From an uncultured Anaerotignum sp. (lineage in GTDB: Bacteria; Bacillota; Clostridia; Lachnospirales; Anaerotignaceae): 64,000 nt of DNA. Below the pieces are notes generated by a model that worked only from the letters and a program-made list of their open reading frames with translations, was not told the DNA's origin and did not search any database. Where the stretch lies: positions 1 through 64,000 of the forward strand of contig NZ_CAKQVD010000003.1 of assembly GCF_934277605.1 (NCBI RefSeq), read 5' to 3'. This document shows positions 51,571 through 61,817 of this stretch, piece by piece; the stretch's first letter is position 1, and the number at the start of each line of letters is the position of its first letter. A program made the position numbers and the translations under genes.

Positions 51571-52283
51571 TATGCTTCTCCTCCTAAAAATTCTTGAATA
51601 CATCTGTGATATGCCTGAACGGGGTCAGCCGCCTGTGTGATAGGTCTGCCAACCACGATATAATCGGAGCCAAGCTCTCTTGCCTTTGCGGGTGTTGTCA
51701 CACGCACCTGATCGCCCACCTCGCCATCGGCAAAACGCACACCGGGGGTTACAGTCAGGAAGGCATCGCCGCAGACGGATTTTACCTTGCCTGCCTCCAG
51801 GGGAGAGCAAACAACGCCATCCAGACCGGCATCCTTCGCATTTTTTGCATAGTGCATAACCACCTCATCCAGAGGGTGTGCAATCAGCAAATCCTTCTGC
51901 ATCCGCTCCTCACTGGTAGAGGTCAGCTGGGTTACGGCAATCAAAAGAGGACGAGTGCCATCGGGCCTTGTCAAGCCCTCCAGAGCAGCCTCCATCATTG
52001 CACTTGTGCCTGCTGCGTGCAGGTTACAGATGTCTACATCCAAGGCAGAGAGAACCGCCATGGCTTTTTTTACGGTATTGGGAATATCATGCAGCTTTAA
52101 GTCCAAGAAAATTTTATGGCCTCTTGCCTTGATTTCCTTCACAATCGCAGGGCCTTCTGCATAAAACAGCTCCATGCCGACCTTCAAAAAGGGCTTTCTG
52201 TCTTCATTTTTGAATTTATCTAAAAATGTCATCAGGTCTGCCTTGCTGTTAAAATCGCAGGCAATGATTACATCCTTACTCAT
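51570..52283 (-). CDS. pyrF: orotidine-5'-phosphate decarboxylase
   Basis: Makes UMP. In the 237-residue protein the catalytic motif is [13 protein letters not shown] with alternating Lys and Asp, and PGVRF and VVGRPIT line the phosphate site. Start overlaps the pyrD stop by 4 bases. Confidence 0.95.
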   Translation of the reverse strand: MSKDVIIACDFNSKADLMTFLDKFKNEDRKPFLKVGMELFYAEGPAIVKEIKARGHKIFLDLKLHDIPNTVKKAMAVLSALDVDICNLHAAGTSAMMEAALEGLTRPDGTRPLLIAVTQLTSTSEERMQKDLLIAHPLDEVVMHYAKNAKDAGLDGVVCSPLEAGKVKSVCGDAFLTVTPGVRFADGEVGDQVRVTTPAKARELGSDYIVVGRPITQAADPVQAYHRCIQEFLGGEA

Positions 52284-53194
52284 TTACGGGCACCTCCAAT
52301 GATGTCGTTTAAATCCTTAATGTTGTATTTTTCCATAACCCGAGGCAAATCCTCAATAATTTTTTTGCAGATAAAGGGATCAACCAAATTGGCTGCACCG
52401 ATTTCCACGGCAGTTGCACCGGCAAGCATCATTTCAATGACATCCTCCGCAGAGGAAACGCCGCCCATGCCAATCACGGGAATATTGACTGCCTCAGCCA
52501 CCTGATAAACCATGCGAACAGCAACGGGGAAGATGGCACTGCCGGAAAAGCCGCCCATTTTATTTGCAATGACGGGCTTTTTGGTTTTCAAATCAATGCG
52601 CATACCCATCATTGTGTTGATGAGCGCAATCCCGTCTGCACCTGCCTCCTCGCAAGCCTTTGCGATGGAAACAATATCGGTCACATTGGGTGTCAGCTTG
52701 ATATAGACAGGCTTTGTGGTGACTGCCTTCACTGCCTTGGTAACGGCTGCCGCTGCGGCAGGATCTGTGCCAAAGCTCATGCCGCCGTGATGCACATTCG
52801 GGCAGGATACATTGACCTCCAAAATGCCAACCTGCTCCTCTTTATCCAGAAGGGCACAGGTGTAGGCATATTCCTCGATGGAAAAGCCGCTGACATTTGC
52901 AATCACAGGCTTATGAAAGCATTTTTTCAGCTTAGGCAGCTCCTCGGAAATAACCCTTTCCACACCGGGATTTTGCAGGCCGACAGAGTTAAGCATGCCG
53001 GCAGGACATTCTGCAATTCTGGGGGTGGGGTTCCCGAAGCGAGCCTCCTTCGTTGTACCCTTAAAGGAGAAGGTTCCGAGAATATTGATATCATAAAGCT
53101 CTGCAAATTCATAGCCGTAGCCAAAGGTACCGCTGGCAGGAATGACAGGGTTATCCAGCGTGATGCCGCTGAGCGTCACTTTTGTGTTTACCAT
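52280..53194 (-). CDS. pyrD: dihydroorotate dehydrogenase class 1B, catalytic subunit
   Basis: Oxidises dihydroorotate to orotate with FMN. In the 304-residue protein the class 1B catalytic Cys is in [19 protein letters not shown] contacts include [15 protein letters not shown]. It requires PyrK, encoded just upstream with a 7-base overlap. Confidence 0.95.
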   Translation of the reverse strand: MVNTKVTLSGITLDNPVIPASGTFGYGYEFAELYDINILGTFSFKGTTKEARFGNPTPRIAECPAGMLNSVGLQNPGVERVISEELPKLKKCFHKPVIANVSGFSIEEYAYTCALLDKEEQVGILEVNVSCPNVHHGGMSFGTDPAAAAAVTKAVKAVTTKPVYIKLTPNVTDIVSIAKACEEAGADGIALINTMMGMRIDLKTKKPVIANKMGGFSGSAIFPVAVRMVYQVAEAVNIPVIGMGGVSSAEDVIEMMLAGATAVEIGAANLVDPFICKKIIEDLPRVMEKYNIKDLNDIIGGARK

Positions 53195-53922
53195 ATAATT
53201 TCCTCCTTTACCAGTACGGGACCATCCTTGCAGATGCGCTTGTTGCCGTATTTTGTCTTACAGGAGCAACCCATGCAGGCACCAAAGCCACAGCCCATGC
53301 GTTCCTCAAAGCTGAGCTGACCGCTTGTTTCGGTAACAGCGGAAAGGGCTTTCAGCATTGGCTCGGGGCCACAGGTATAGAAATAGGTGTAATCGGGAAT
53401 GGCTTTTACCACATCCGTGACAAAGCCCTTTGTGCCGACAGAGCCGTCTGCTGTGGCAATATGCACCTCTGCACCCAGCTTTTCAAATTCCTCGGCGTAA
53501 AAAATTTCCGATTTTGTGTTAAACCCAAGAATAACGATTGGCTTTTTCCCCTCTGCAAGCAGATTCTTCGCCAAGCGATACATCGGGGGAACACCCACAC
53601 CGCCGCCAATCAGAAGGGGCTTGTCTCCGCTCTTGGAGGTATCATAGCCATTGCCCAAGCCTGTCAGCACATCTAATTTGTGCGGTGCCTTCATTTTGCT
53701 CATAGCCTCTGTGCCTTTGCCGACAACCTTATAAAGAATGGTCAGCGTATTTTCGTCATAATCGCAGACGGAAATCGGGCGGCGCAGAAAAAAGCCTTTT
53801 AATTGGATATTCACAAATTGACCTGCGGCGGTAATGGCAGAGGTATCCCCTGCCAAAACCATTTTGCATACGCTGTCGGTCAGCTTTTCATTGCTTTGGA
53901 TTGTAAAAATAGATTGTTTCAA
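53188..53922 (-). CDS. pyrK: dihydroorotate dehydrogenase electron transfer subunit
   Basis: Passes electrons from PyrD to NAD through FAD and a 2Fe-2S cluster. In the 244-residue protein the FAD-binding strand is FFLRRPISVCDYD, the NAD-binding loop LIGGGVGVPPMYRLAK, and the cluster Cys are in CGFGACMGCSCKTK plus a later Cys in RICKDGPV. Confidence 0.93.
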   Translation of the reverse strand: MKQSIFTIQSNEKLTDSVCKMVLAGDTSAITAAGQFVNIQLKGFFLRRPISVCDYDENTLTILYKVVGKGTEAMSKMKAPHKLDVLTGLGNGYDTSKSGDKPLLIGGGVGVPPMYRLAKNLLAEGKKPIVILGFNTKSEIFYAEEFEKLGAEVHIATADGSVGTKGFVTDVVKAIPDYTYFYTCGPEPMLKALSAVTETSGQLSFEERMGCGFGACMGCSCKTKYGNKRICKDGPVLVKEEIIW

Positions 53923-53934
53923 GAGGGAACCTCC

Positions 53935-56900
53935 TTATGCATCAATGGTAGAAATACCCAATGTTGTTTCTTCCAAAACATCCAGCAGAACTCTCACAGT
54001 ATCCAGTGCAGTGAAAACGGTTACGTTGTTTTCAACTGCGCACTGGCGAATTTCCTGTCCGTCACTGTTGCTTGCTGCGGAATGAATATCTCTTGTGTTG
54101 ATAACATAGCTTACATAGCCCTGACGGATGGAATCGAAAATTTCCTCACTGCCGTCGGACAGCTTCTTTCTTGTTCTGGTACGAATGCCATGCTTTTTGA
54201 GGAAATCGGCAGTACCCTTTGTAGCTTCGATATTGAAGCCCAGCTCGTAGAAACGGCGAATGAGGGGCAGTGCTTCTTCCTTATCCTTATCCGCAATGGT
54301 AGCCAAAACCGTACCGTAGTTCTGGATATTCATGCCGGATGCCTGCAAAGCCTTATACAATGCTCTGTTCAGCTTATTATCATAGCCGATGGCTTCCCCT
54401 GTGGATTTCATTTCGGGGGAGAGGTAGGTATCCATGCCATGCAGCTTGGAGAAGGAGAAGGCGGGAACCTTTACATACCATCTCTGCTTTTCATCGGGAT
54501 ACAGACCGAAGATACCCTGTTCCTTCAGTGTTTTGCCAAGGATCACCAGTGTTGCGATATCCGCCAGAGAATAGCCTGTTGCTTTGGAAAGGAAGGGAAC
54601 CGTTCTGGAGGAACGAGGGTTTACCTCGATAACATATACGTTATCCTCCTTATCTACGATAAACTGGATATTGAACAGACCGATGATGCCGATACCCAGA
54701 CCAAGCTTCTTTGTATATTCCAGAATTTTGCCCTTAGCCTTGTTGGATACGGAGAAGGTGGGGTATACGGAGATAGAGTCACCGGAGTGAACCCCTGTAC
54801 GTTCTACATGCTCCATAATGCCGGGTACAAATACATCATAGCCGTCGCAAACAGCGTCTACCTCCAATTCCTTACCCTGAATATATTTATCAACCAAAAC
54901 GGGCTGGTCCTCATTGATGGCAACGGCTGTTTTCAGATAGGTTCTCAGCTGATTTTCATCTGCAACAATCTGCATTGCACGTCCACCCAGAACATAGGAG
55001 GGGCGAACCAGAACGGGATAGCCGATTTCTGCCGCAGCCTTTACGCCTGCCTCGATATTTGTGACAGCCTGTCCCTTGGGCTGAGGGATGCCAAGCTGAG
55101 TCATGATATGCTCAAAGGAGTCTCTGTTTTCTGCCTTTTCGATTGCCGCAACATCTGTACCGATGATGGTTACGCCGCGTTTCATCAGAGGCTCTGCAAG
55201 GTTGATGGCTGTCTGCCCGCCCAAAGAGGCGATCACGCCCAAGGGCTGTTCCAGCTCAACCACGTTCATAACATCCTCAACCGTCAATGGCTCGAAGTAA
55301 AGCTTATCGCTTGTTGTGTAATCAGTGGAAACGGTTTCGGGGTTGTTGTTGATGATGATGGATTCATAGCCGAATTCCTTGATGGTTGTTACAGCGTGTA
55401 CGGTGGAATAGTCAAATTCCACGCCCTGACCGATACGGATGGGGCCGGAGCCAAGCACGATAATCTTCTTCTTGTCGCTGATACGAGAATCGTTGTCCTT
55501 TTCGTAGGTGGAGTAGAAGTAGGGGATATAGCCGCCGCAACCGCTGGTTTCAATCATTTTATAAACGGGGAAAAGGTTCATTTCTTTTCTCAGCTTGTAT
55601 ACATCAACCTCATTCTGCTTCCACAGCTTTGCAATATACTGATCGGAGAAGCCCATTTTCTTTGCCGCTGTCAGAATTTCCTTGTTGCCGACATTTTCCG
55701 CCAGAGTGGTTTCGTAATCGACAATCTTCTTGAAGGATTCCAGAAAATATTCCGTAATCATGGTTGCCTTGAAGATTTCATGCAGAGAAACGCCGTTGCG
55801 AATCAGCTGTGCGATGGCATAAATGCGGTCATCGGGGCTTGTTGCAATATAGCTCAGCATATCCTCGTTGGACATGGTGTCGAATTTCGGCATATACAGA
55901 TGGCAAACACCGATTTCCAAGGAGCGAATGGATTTCAGCAAACATTCCTCAAGTGTACGTCCGATGCCCATAACCTCGCCGGTTGCCTTCATCTGTGTGG
56001 AAAGTGTATTTGCGGCAGTTGCGAATTTATCGAAGGGGAAACGAGGCATTTTTGCTACGATATAATCCAATGCGGGTTCGTAGTTTGCGGTTGTTTCGCC
56101 CAGCTTGATTTCATCCAATGTCATGCCGACAGCAATTTTTGCAGTTACTCTTGCGATAGGGTAGCCGCTTGCCTTGGAAGCCAGTGCAGAGGAACGGGAA
56201 ACACGGGGGTTTACCTCGATTAAATAATATTCGGAGGAGTTGGGGTTCAGTGCAAACTGTACGTTGCAGCCACCTTCAATTTTCAGCTCCTTGATGATTT
56301 TCAGTGCGGAATCACGCAGCATGGTAAAATCATGGTCATTCAGTGTAAGGATGGGTGCAACAACGATGGAGTCACCGGTGTGGACACCTACGGGATCGAT
56401 GTTTTCCATGCCGCAGATGGTAATTGCATGGTCTGTACCGTCACGCATAACCTCAAATTCGATTTCCTTATAGCCCTTTACACTCTTTTCAACCAATACC
56501 TGATGTACGGGAGAAAGCTTCAGTGCATGCTTCATAATTTCAGCCAGTTCGGCCTCATCATTGGCAAAGCCGCCGCCTGTGCCGCCCAGTGTGAAGGCGG
56601 GACGCAGAACAACGGGATAGCCGATTTCCTTTGCCGCTGTGATAGCCTCCTCCACAGAGTAAGTAATCTGAGAGGGGATAACAGGTTCGCCGATGGATTG
56701 GCACATTTCCTTAAACAGCTCACGGTCCTCCGCACGTTCAATACTATCAATGGGAGTACCCAAAAGCTCAACCTGACATTCCTTCAAAATGCCTTTTTTC
56801 TCAAGCTGCATTGCCAAATTCAGCCCTGTCTGTCCGCCGATACCGGGAACGATGGCATCCGGTCTTTCGTAACGCAGGATTTTTGCAACATATTCCAATG

Positions 56901-57108
56901 TCAGAGGTTCCATATAAACCTTATCCGCAATGGTGGTATCTGTCATAATGGTTGCGGGGTTGGAGTTTACCAACACAACCTCGTAGCCTTCTTCCTTCAA
57001 AGCCAGACACGCCTGTGTGCCGGCATAGTCAAACTCTGCTGCTTGACCGATTACAATGGGGCCGGAGCCGATAATCAGAATCTTCTTTAAGTCTTTTCTC
57101 TTTGACAT
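53935..57108 (-). CDS. carB: carbamoyl-phosphate synthase large subunit
   Basis: Makes carbamoyl phosphate from bicarbonate, ATP and ammonia delivered by the small subunit; 1057 residues. Two homologous ATP-grasp halves follow one another (ILIIGSGPIVIGQAAEFDYAG at the start, IIVLGSGPIRIGQGVEFDYS in the second half), then the allosteric domain (ALYKALQASGMNIQ). The small subunit gene carA, which supplies ammonia, is absent between pyrC and carB and anywhere else in the window. Confidence 0.97.
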   Translation of the reverse strand: MSKRKDLKKILIIGSGPIVIGQAAEFDYAGTQACLALKEEGYEVVLVNSNPATIMTDTTIADKVYMEPLTLEYVAKILRYERPDAIVPGIGGQTGLNLAMQLEKKGILKECQVELLGTPIDSIERAEDRELFKEMCQSIGEPVIPSQITYSVEEAITAAKEIGYPVVLRPAFTLGGTGGGFANDEAELAEIMKHALKLSPVHQVLVEKSVKGYKEIEFEVMRDGTDHAITICGMENIDPVGVHTGDSIVVAPILTLNDHDFTMLRDSALKIIKELKIEGGCNVQFALNPNSSEYYLIEVNPRVSRSSALASKASGYPIARVTAKIAVGMTLDEIKLGETTANYEPALDYIVAKMPRFPFDKFATAANTLSTQMKATGEVMGIGRTLEECLLKSIRSLEIGVCHLYMPKFDTMSNEDMLSYIATSPDDRIYAIAQLIRNGVSLHEIFKATMITEYFLESFKKIVDYETTLAENVGNKEILTAAKKMGFSDQYIAKLWKQNEVDVYKLRKEMNLFPVYKMIETSGCGGYIPYFYSTYEKDNDSRISDKKKIIVLGSGPIRIGQGVEFDYSTVHAVTTIKEFGYESIIINNNPETVSTDYTTSDKLYFEPLTVEDVMNVVELEQPLGVIASLGGQTAINLAEPLMKRGVTIIGTDVAAIEKAENRDSFEHIMTQLGIPQPKGQAVTNIEAGVKAAAEIGYPVLVRPSYVLGGRAMQIVADENQLRTYLKTAVAINEDQPVLVDKYIQGKELEVDAVCDGYDVFVPGIMEHVERTGVHSGDSISVYPTFSVSNKAKGKILEYTKKLGLGIGIIGLFNIQFIVDKEDNVYVIEVNPRSSRTVPFLSKATGYSLADIATLVILGKTLKEQGIFGLYPDEKQRWYVKVPAFSFSKLHGMDTYLSPEMKSTGEAIGYDNKLNRALYKALQASGMNIQNYGTVLATIADKDKEEALPLIRRFYELGFNIEATKGTADFLKKHGIRTRTRKKLSDGSEEIFDSIRQGYVSYVINTRDIHSAASNSDGQEIRQCAVENNVTVFTALDTVRVLLDVLEETTLGISTIDA

Positions 57109-57180
57109 AATTTTTGTTCCTCCTCATTCTTGTTTTAACCTATTTATATATATGAAAAATAATTGCTTCCTGTTTTTATT

Positions 57181-58449
57181 TTACAATGCTTTTTCCTTCC
57201 AAGCAATATTCCCTTGATACATTGTGAGCTTGCACACACCAAAAACCTTTTCCTGTGCAAAGGGAGTGGCTCTGCCCATACTGAAAAAGTTTTCGGGGCA
57301 AATGGTGTATTCCTTCTCCAAATCATAAACCGTTAAGCTGGCAGGCTGTCCCTCCTCTAAGGGTGTGCCGACACAAAAACGGTTTCTCGGATTGGTGTGC
57401 ATCAGCTCTATGAGCTTTTCTAAGGAAAGCACCCCTGTTTTAACCAGCTTGGTATACAAAATCGGGAAGGCGGTTTCCAAGCCGACCACGCCCATCATGC
57501 TTTTTTCCAAGCCTCTGCTTTTTTCCTCGGCGGAATGGGGCGCATGGTCTGTTGCAATCATATCAATCGTGCCGTCCAGAATACCGGCAATCAGGGCTTT
57601 TCTGTCCTCTTCACTGCGGATAGGAGGGTTCATTTTAAAACGCCCGTCCTCCTGCAGCATAGAATCATTCATTGTCAAATAATGCGGTGCGGTTTCGCAG
57701 GTCACATCCAAGCCCTCCGCCTTTGCCTTGCGAATCAGCTCCACGCTTTCCTTGGTGGAAATGTGGCAAACATGATATTTCACACCGGTTTCCTTTACCA
57801 GCTTTAAATCTCGTGCAATCTGCTTCCATTCGCTTTCGGAGCAAATGCCTCTATGCCCATGTGCCTTTGCATATTCGCCTTTATGAATATAGCCGCCGTT
57901 GAGCAGGGAATTATCCTCGCAGTGTGCAGCAACAATTTTGTTGTAAGTGCTGATTTTTTTCATTGCTTCACGCATGATTTCATCATTTTGCACACCTCGT
58001 CCATCATCAGAAAAGGCGCAAACATCGTTTACGATTTCATCATAAGCCGCCAATTTCTCGCCCTTTTCGCCTACTGTGATGGTGCCGTAGGGGACAACCT
58101 CAATGCAGGCAGTCTCACGGATGGCTTTGAGCTGCACCTCCAGATTTTCCTTGCAATCGGGAACCGGATTCAAGTTCGGCATGGAGCAAACTGCCGTATA
58201 GCCGCCGTGTGCCGCTGCCAGTGTGCCGGTTTTGATGGTCTCTTTATAAAAAAAGCCCGGCTCTCTCAGATGCACATGAACATCAATAAAACCGGGGAAA
58301 ACAAAACAACCGTTTAAATCATAAACGGGACACTCAGCCTGTGGTGTACGGGTGGAAATTTCGTTAATCATACCGTTGGCGATACATACATTGGATTTCA
58401 TGAATTTGCCATGAATAAATACAGTTGCATTCGTAAGAATATAGTCCAC
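57181..58449 (-). CDS. pyrC: dihydroorotase
   Basis: Closes carbamoyl-aspartate to dihydroorotate; type I, 422 residues. Metal ligands are visible: DVHVHLREPGF near residue 58, MPNLNPVPD, then VAAHCEDNSLLNG, YHVCHIST and ATDHAPHS. Starts with GTG, 8 bases after AAGGAG. First gene of the pyr operon; carB follows after 72 bases. Confidence 0.96.
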   Translation of the reverse strand: MDYILTNATVFIHGKFMKSNVCIANGMINEISTRTPQAECPVYDLNGCFVFPGFIDVHVHLREPGFFYKETIKTGTLAAAHGGYTAVCSMPNLNPVPDCKENLEVQLKAIRETACIEVVPYGTITVGEKGEKLAAYDEIVNDVCAFSDDGRGVQNDEIMREAMKKISTYNKIVAAHCEDNSLLNGGYIHKGEYAKAHGHRGICSESEWKQIARDLKLVKETGVKYHVCHISTKESVELIRKAKAEGLDVTCETAPHYLTMNDSMLQEDGRFKMNPPIRSEEDRKALIAGILDGTIDMIATDHAPHSAEEKSRGLEKSMMGVVGLETAFPILYTKLVKTGVLSLEKLIELMHTNPRNRFCVGTPLEEGQPASLTVYDLEKEYTICPENFFSMGRATPFAQEKVFGVCKLTMYQGNIAWKEKAL

Positions 58450-58510
58450 TGTGTTCTCTCCTTTCGTTCGCTAACTATGTCCTAAACTTATTTTTATCTA
58501 AATCTTCAAT

Positions 58511-58539
58511 ACTATATCACAAAGGGAAATCGGTGTCAA
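58511..58539 (-). promoter_or_regulatory. pyr operon promoter
   Basis: On the minus strand TTGACA, 17-base spacer, TATAGT. The leader is about 55 bases and shows neither a terminator nor a PyrR-type antiterminator/anti-antiterminator set. Confidence 0.75.
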
Positions 58540-58592
58540 GATATAGTTTTTTATAATTTTTTTACTACTATAAAAAGTGTTTCTGGATTTTG

Positions 58593-58621
58593 TTGACACT
58601 GTAATTTCCTTGTGTTAGACT
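58593..58621 (+). promoter_or_regulatory. pur operon promoter
   Basis: TTGACA (58593-58598), 17-base spacer, TAGACT (58616-58621). Its -35 lies 53 bases from the divergent pyr -35. Confidence 0.7.
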
Positions 58622-58644
58622 AAATTTGTAAATTTGTGAGGTTT

Positions 58645-58741
58645 TTTGCAACTGACGGAACAAGTGGGCAACCATAGGGGAGCAAAAAGCCGTGAATATA
58701 AGCAGTGCAGAACTGCTTTTTGTCGACCGTCTGGGCAGTCC
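58645..58741 (+). promoter_or_regulatory. ZTP (pfl) riboswitch controlling purE
   Basis: The leader carries the conserved pfl features: CAACTGACGG, GTGG-GCAA-CCAT closing loop, AGGGGAG directly after it, and CCGTCTGGGCA at the 3' side (58727-58737). The variable linker between halves is about 45 bases. ZTP/ZMP signals a shortage of 10-formyl-THF, a cofactor of the AICAR transformylase and PurN steps encoded downstream. The 3' side overlaps the terminator stem at 58734, the expected control arrangement. Confidence 0.88.
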
Positions 58742-58788
58742 TGTTTCTGTAATACGGAAAGTACTACGGAATCGGACTGCCTTTTTCT
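58734..58788 (+). terminator. regulated terminator of the ZTP riboswitch
   Basis: GGCAGTCC (58734-58741) pairs with GGACTGCC (58774-58781), then TTTTT. It shares bases with the aptamer 3' side, so ligand binding should prevent termination. Confidence 0.82.
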
Positions 58789-58852
58789 GTCTGTTCCGAA
58801 GGGACGGCGGCAAAGGAAGAAGGATAGTTTTCATTTTTTGAGGAGGTAACCC

Positions 58853-59347
58853 ATGAAGAAAATTGGTATCGTTATGGGCAGTGACAGCGATCTGCCCGTA
58901 GTGGAAAAAGCGATGGCAACTCTGGAAAAATTCGGTGTTCCCTTTGAGGCACACGTTTATTCTGCACACAGAACGCCTGTGGAAGCAAGCGAATTTGCAA
59001 AGGGTGCAAGAGCAAACGGTTTTGGCGCCATCATTGCGGCAGCGGGAAAGGCAGCACATTTGGCCGGGGCCATGGCAGCGAATACAACACTTCCTGTAAT
59101 CGGTATCCCCATCAAATCCTCTACATTGGATGGCTTGGATGCTCTGCTTTCCACAGTGCAGATGCCGGGGGGACTTCCTGTTGCAACCGTAGCCATTGAC
59201 GGTGCGGAAAATGCAGCCCTTTTGGCAATTCAGATTTTGGCTGTGGAGGATGCGGCTCTGGCAGAAAAGCTGGATGCGGCAAGAAAAGAGGCAGCCGAAA
59301 AGGTTTTGGCAAAAAATAAGGCCCTGGAAGAAAAATACGCAAAATAA
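58853..59347 (+). CDS. purE: N5-carboxyaminoimidazole ribonucleotide mutase
   Basis: Converts N5-CAIR to CAIR. At 164 residues, [15 protein letters not shown] and SAHRTPV are the class I PurE active-site motifs, with [26 protein letters not shown] following. GAGGAGG precedes the ATG. First gene after the ZTP riboswitch. No purK is adjacent. Confidence 0.96.
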   Translation: MKKIGIVMGSDSDLPVVEKAMATLEKFGVPFEAHVYSAHRTPVEASEFAKGARANGFGAIIAAAGKAAHLAGAMAANTTLPVIGIPIKSSTLDGLDALLSTVQMPGGLPVATVAIDGAENAALLAIQILAVEDAALAEKLDAARKEAAEKVLAKNKALEEKYAK

Positions 59348-59403
59348 AAAATCACTTTTCATATAAAAAAGGACAAAGCGAAAGCGCAGAGAGGAGAAAA
59401 AGA

Positions 59404-60441
59404 ATGAAAAGCCATAGTGAAAGCTATAAAGCAGCAGGTGTAGATATTACAGCAGGGTATAAAGCGGTTGAACTGATGAAGGAGCATATCGCAAAAACCA
59501 TGTCCGCAGGGGTTATGGGTGATATCGGCGGCTTCGGCGGTCTGTTTGAATTGAATATGACAGGCATCACAAAGCCTGTATTGGTCAGCGGTACAGACGG
59601 CGTTGGCACAAAGCTGAAGCTGGCATTTCTGATGGATAAGCATGATACCGTTGGGATTGACTGTGTGGCTATGTGTGTAAATGATATCATCTGCGTTGGT
59701 GCAAAGCCCTTGTTCTTCTTGGACTATATCGCAGTGGGCAAAAACTTCCCCGAAAAAGTGGCAGCAATCGTTAGCGGCGTGGCAGAGGGCTGTGTGCAGT
59801 CCGGTGCGGCACTGATTGGCGGCGAAACAGCAGAAATGCCCGGCTTCTATCCCGAGGATGAATATGATTTGGCAGGCTTCTCCGTAGGTGTTGTCGATAA
59901 GGATAAAATCCTGAATAACAAAACCATCAAAGAGGGCGATGTGATTTTGGCTCTGCCCTCCAGCGGCGTACATTCCAACGGCTTCTCTTTGGTTCGTCGT
60001 GTGCTGGATGTAGAAAACACAGATATCAAAACACCCTTGGAGCGTCTGGGCGGCAAATCCATCGGCGAGGCACTTTTGGCTCCCACAAAAATCTATGTAA
60101 AGCCTATGCTTGCTCTGTTTGAAGAAGTGAAGGTTAAGGCGGTTTCCCATATCACAGGCGGCGGCTTCTATGAAAATATCCCTCGTTCCATTCCGAAGGG
60201 CTTTGGTGCAAGAATCAATAAAGCGAGCCTGAAAACACCCCCTATCTTTGATTTGATTATGGAAACAGGCAATATCCCCGAAAGAGATATGTATAACACC
60301 TTCAACATGGGGGTTGGCATGAGTGTGGTTGTAGCAAAAGAGGATGCCGAAAAGGCAATCGAAATTTTGAAGGCAAACGGCGAGGACGCTTATATCATGG
60401 GCGAAATCATTACATCCGAGGAAGGTGTTGTCATTGTCTAA
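59404..60441 (+). CDS. purM: phosphoribosylformylglycinamidine cyclo-ligase (AIR synthetase)
   Basis: Makes AIR from FGAM with ATP; 345 residues. Family motifs: [15 protein letters not shown] near residue 60, [29 protein letters not shown] and [13 protein letters not shown]. Follows purE by 56 bases; its end overlaps purN by 8 bases. Confidence 0.96.
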   Translation: MKSHSESYKAAGVDITAGYKAVELMKEHIAKTMSAGVMGDIGGFGGLFELNMTGITKPVLVSGTDGVGTKLKLAFLMDKHDTVGIDCVAMCVNDIICVGAKPLFFLDYIAVGKNFPEKVAAIVSGVAEGCVQSGAALIGGETAEMPGFYPEDEYDLAGFSVGVVDKDKILNNKTIKEGDVILALPSSGVHSNGFSLVRRVLDVENTDIKTPLERLGGKSIGEALLAPTKIYVKPMLALFEEVKVKAVSHITGGGFYENIPRSIPKGFGARINKASLKTPPIFDLIMETGNIPERDMYNTFNMGVGMSVVVAKEDAEKAIEILKANGEDAYIMGEIITSEEGVVIV

Positions 60442-61045
60442 GAAAACAAGACTGGCTGTATTTGTTTCCGGCGGCGGCACAAATCTGCAGGCATTGATTG
60501 ATGCAGAAAAAAGAGGGGAGATTCCCAGCGGCGAAATCGCACTGGTGTTGGCGAGCAATGATACGGCCTATGCGCTGACCAGAGCGGCAGAAAACAACAT
60601 TCCCTCTGTTGTGGTTAAGCGTAAGGAATTTGAAACACAGCTTGCATACGAAGAAGCGGTTAAGGCAATTCTTGCGGAAAACAGTATTGATATGATTGTT
60701 TTGGCAGGCTTTATGTCTATCCTCAGCGAAAATTTTACCGCTGCATATCCCAAACGTATCGTGAATGTGCATCCCTCCTTGATTCCCTCCTTCTGCGGCA
60801 AGGGCTTCTATGGTCTGCATGTGCATGAGGCGGCATTGGAATACGGCGTAAAGGTAACAGGTGCAACAGTGCATTATGTAAATGAAATCCCTGACGGCGG
60901 CGAAATTATTTTGCAGAAGGCCGTTGAAATTCAAGAGGGAGATACCCCTGAGGTACTGCAAAAGAGAGTGATGGAGCAGGCGGAGTGGGTTCTCCTGCCC
61001 AAAGCGGTTGAAATGGTGGCAGCAAGGCTGCAGAAAGGACTGTAA
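60434..61045 (+). CDS. purN: phosphoribosylglycinamide formyltransferase
   Basis: Transfers formyl from 10-formyl-THF to GAR; 203 residues. TTG at 60434 ([10 protein letters not shown]) is the likely start: AGGAAGG lies 7 bases before it. Motifs: [25 protein letters not shown] with the [15 protein letters not shown] loop, and [13 protein letters not shown] with the catalytic Asp. Confidence 0.94.
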   Translation: MSKKTRLAVFVSGGGTNLQALIDAEKRGEIPSGEIALVLASNDTAYALTRAAENNIPSVVVKRKEFETQLAYEEAVKAILAENSIDMIVLAGFMSILSENFTAAYPKRIVNVHPSLIPSFCGKGFYGLHVHEAALEYGVKVTGATVHYVNEIPDGGEIILQKAVEIQEGDTPEVLQKRVMEQAEWVLLPKAVEMVAARLQKGL

Positions 61046-61049
61046 GAGC

Positions 61050-61769
61050 ATGAATGTATATAAAAAGGACACCATGAAGGATTTGGTAAAGGATAACAGC
61101 TATGTCGGCAGAGGCATTGTGATCGGCAAAACAGAGGACGGCACAAAGGCGGCTGTTGCATATTTCATCATGGGGCGCAGCGAAAACAGCCGAAACCGTA
61201 TCTTTAAAGAAGAGGGCGAGGATGTAATGATTTATCCCTTTGATGAATCCAAGGTGGAGGACCCTTCCTTGATTATCTATGCCCCCATCCGCAAGCTGCA
61301 GGATAAGCTGATTGTTACAAACGGCGACCAGACAGACACCATTCGTGATTTTGTTGTGCAGGGCAAATCCTTTGAGGATGCACTGGAAACCAGAGAATTT
61401 GAACCCGATTCTCCCAACTGGACACCCAGAATCAGTGGTATGCTGAGCTTTGCGGAAAATGATTTTACATATAAAATGAGCATTTTGAAAAGTGCGGATG
61501 AAGCCGGAACAGCCTGCAACAGATTTACCTATTCCTATAAGGCAATCGCAGGTGTAGGCCACTTCCTGCACACCTATATGGGCGACGGCAATCCTCTGCC
61601 CACCTTTACAGGCGAGCCGGAGCGTGCAAGCATTCCCAATGATATTGATGCATGGACAAAGGAAATCTGGGAAAATCTGAATGAGCAGAATAAGATTTCC
61701 ATTTATGTACGCTTCACAGACCTGAAAACAGGCGCAGTTGAAAACAGAATGATTAACAAGAACGCATAA
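61050..61769 (+). CDS. purO: IMP cyclohydrolase, PurO-like
   Basis: A 239-residue protein similar by eye to the stand-alone IMP cyclohydrolase family first known from archaea (YVGRGIVIGKTEDGTKAAVAYFIMGRSENSRNR at the start). It would close FAICAR to IMP, the last step of the pathway. AAAGGA precedes ATG 61050. It is immediately followed by an AICAR transformylase that lacks a cyclohydrolase domain, which explains why it is needed. Confidence 0.85.
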   Translation: MNVYKKDTMKDLVKDNSYVGRGIVIGKTEDGTKAAVAYFIMGRSENSRNRIFKEEGEDVMIYPFDESKVEDPSLIIYAPIRKLQDKLIVTNGDQTDTIRDFVVQGKSFEDALETREFEPDSPNWTPRISGMLSFAENDFTYKMSILKSADEAGTACNRFTYSYKAIAGVGHFLHTYMGDGNPLPTFTGEPERASIPNDIDAWTKEIWENLNEQNKISIYVRFTDLKTGAVENRMINKNA

Positions 61770-61817
61770 GCATTGTTGTCGGAACGGTTCCTTAAGGGAA
61801 GAAAGGAGTTTTACCAA

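Noticed and set aside
53803..56223. 806-residue open frame antisense to carB
   Set aside because: The opposite strand encodes a complete carB. The protein is Cys/Asn-rich with no domain and no SD.
58450..58510. PyrR attenuator before pyrC
   Set aside because: The leader of about 55 bases has no terminator stem or PyrR-binding hairpin.
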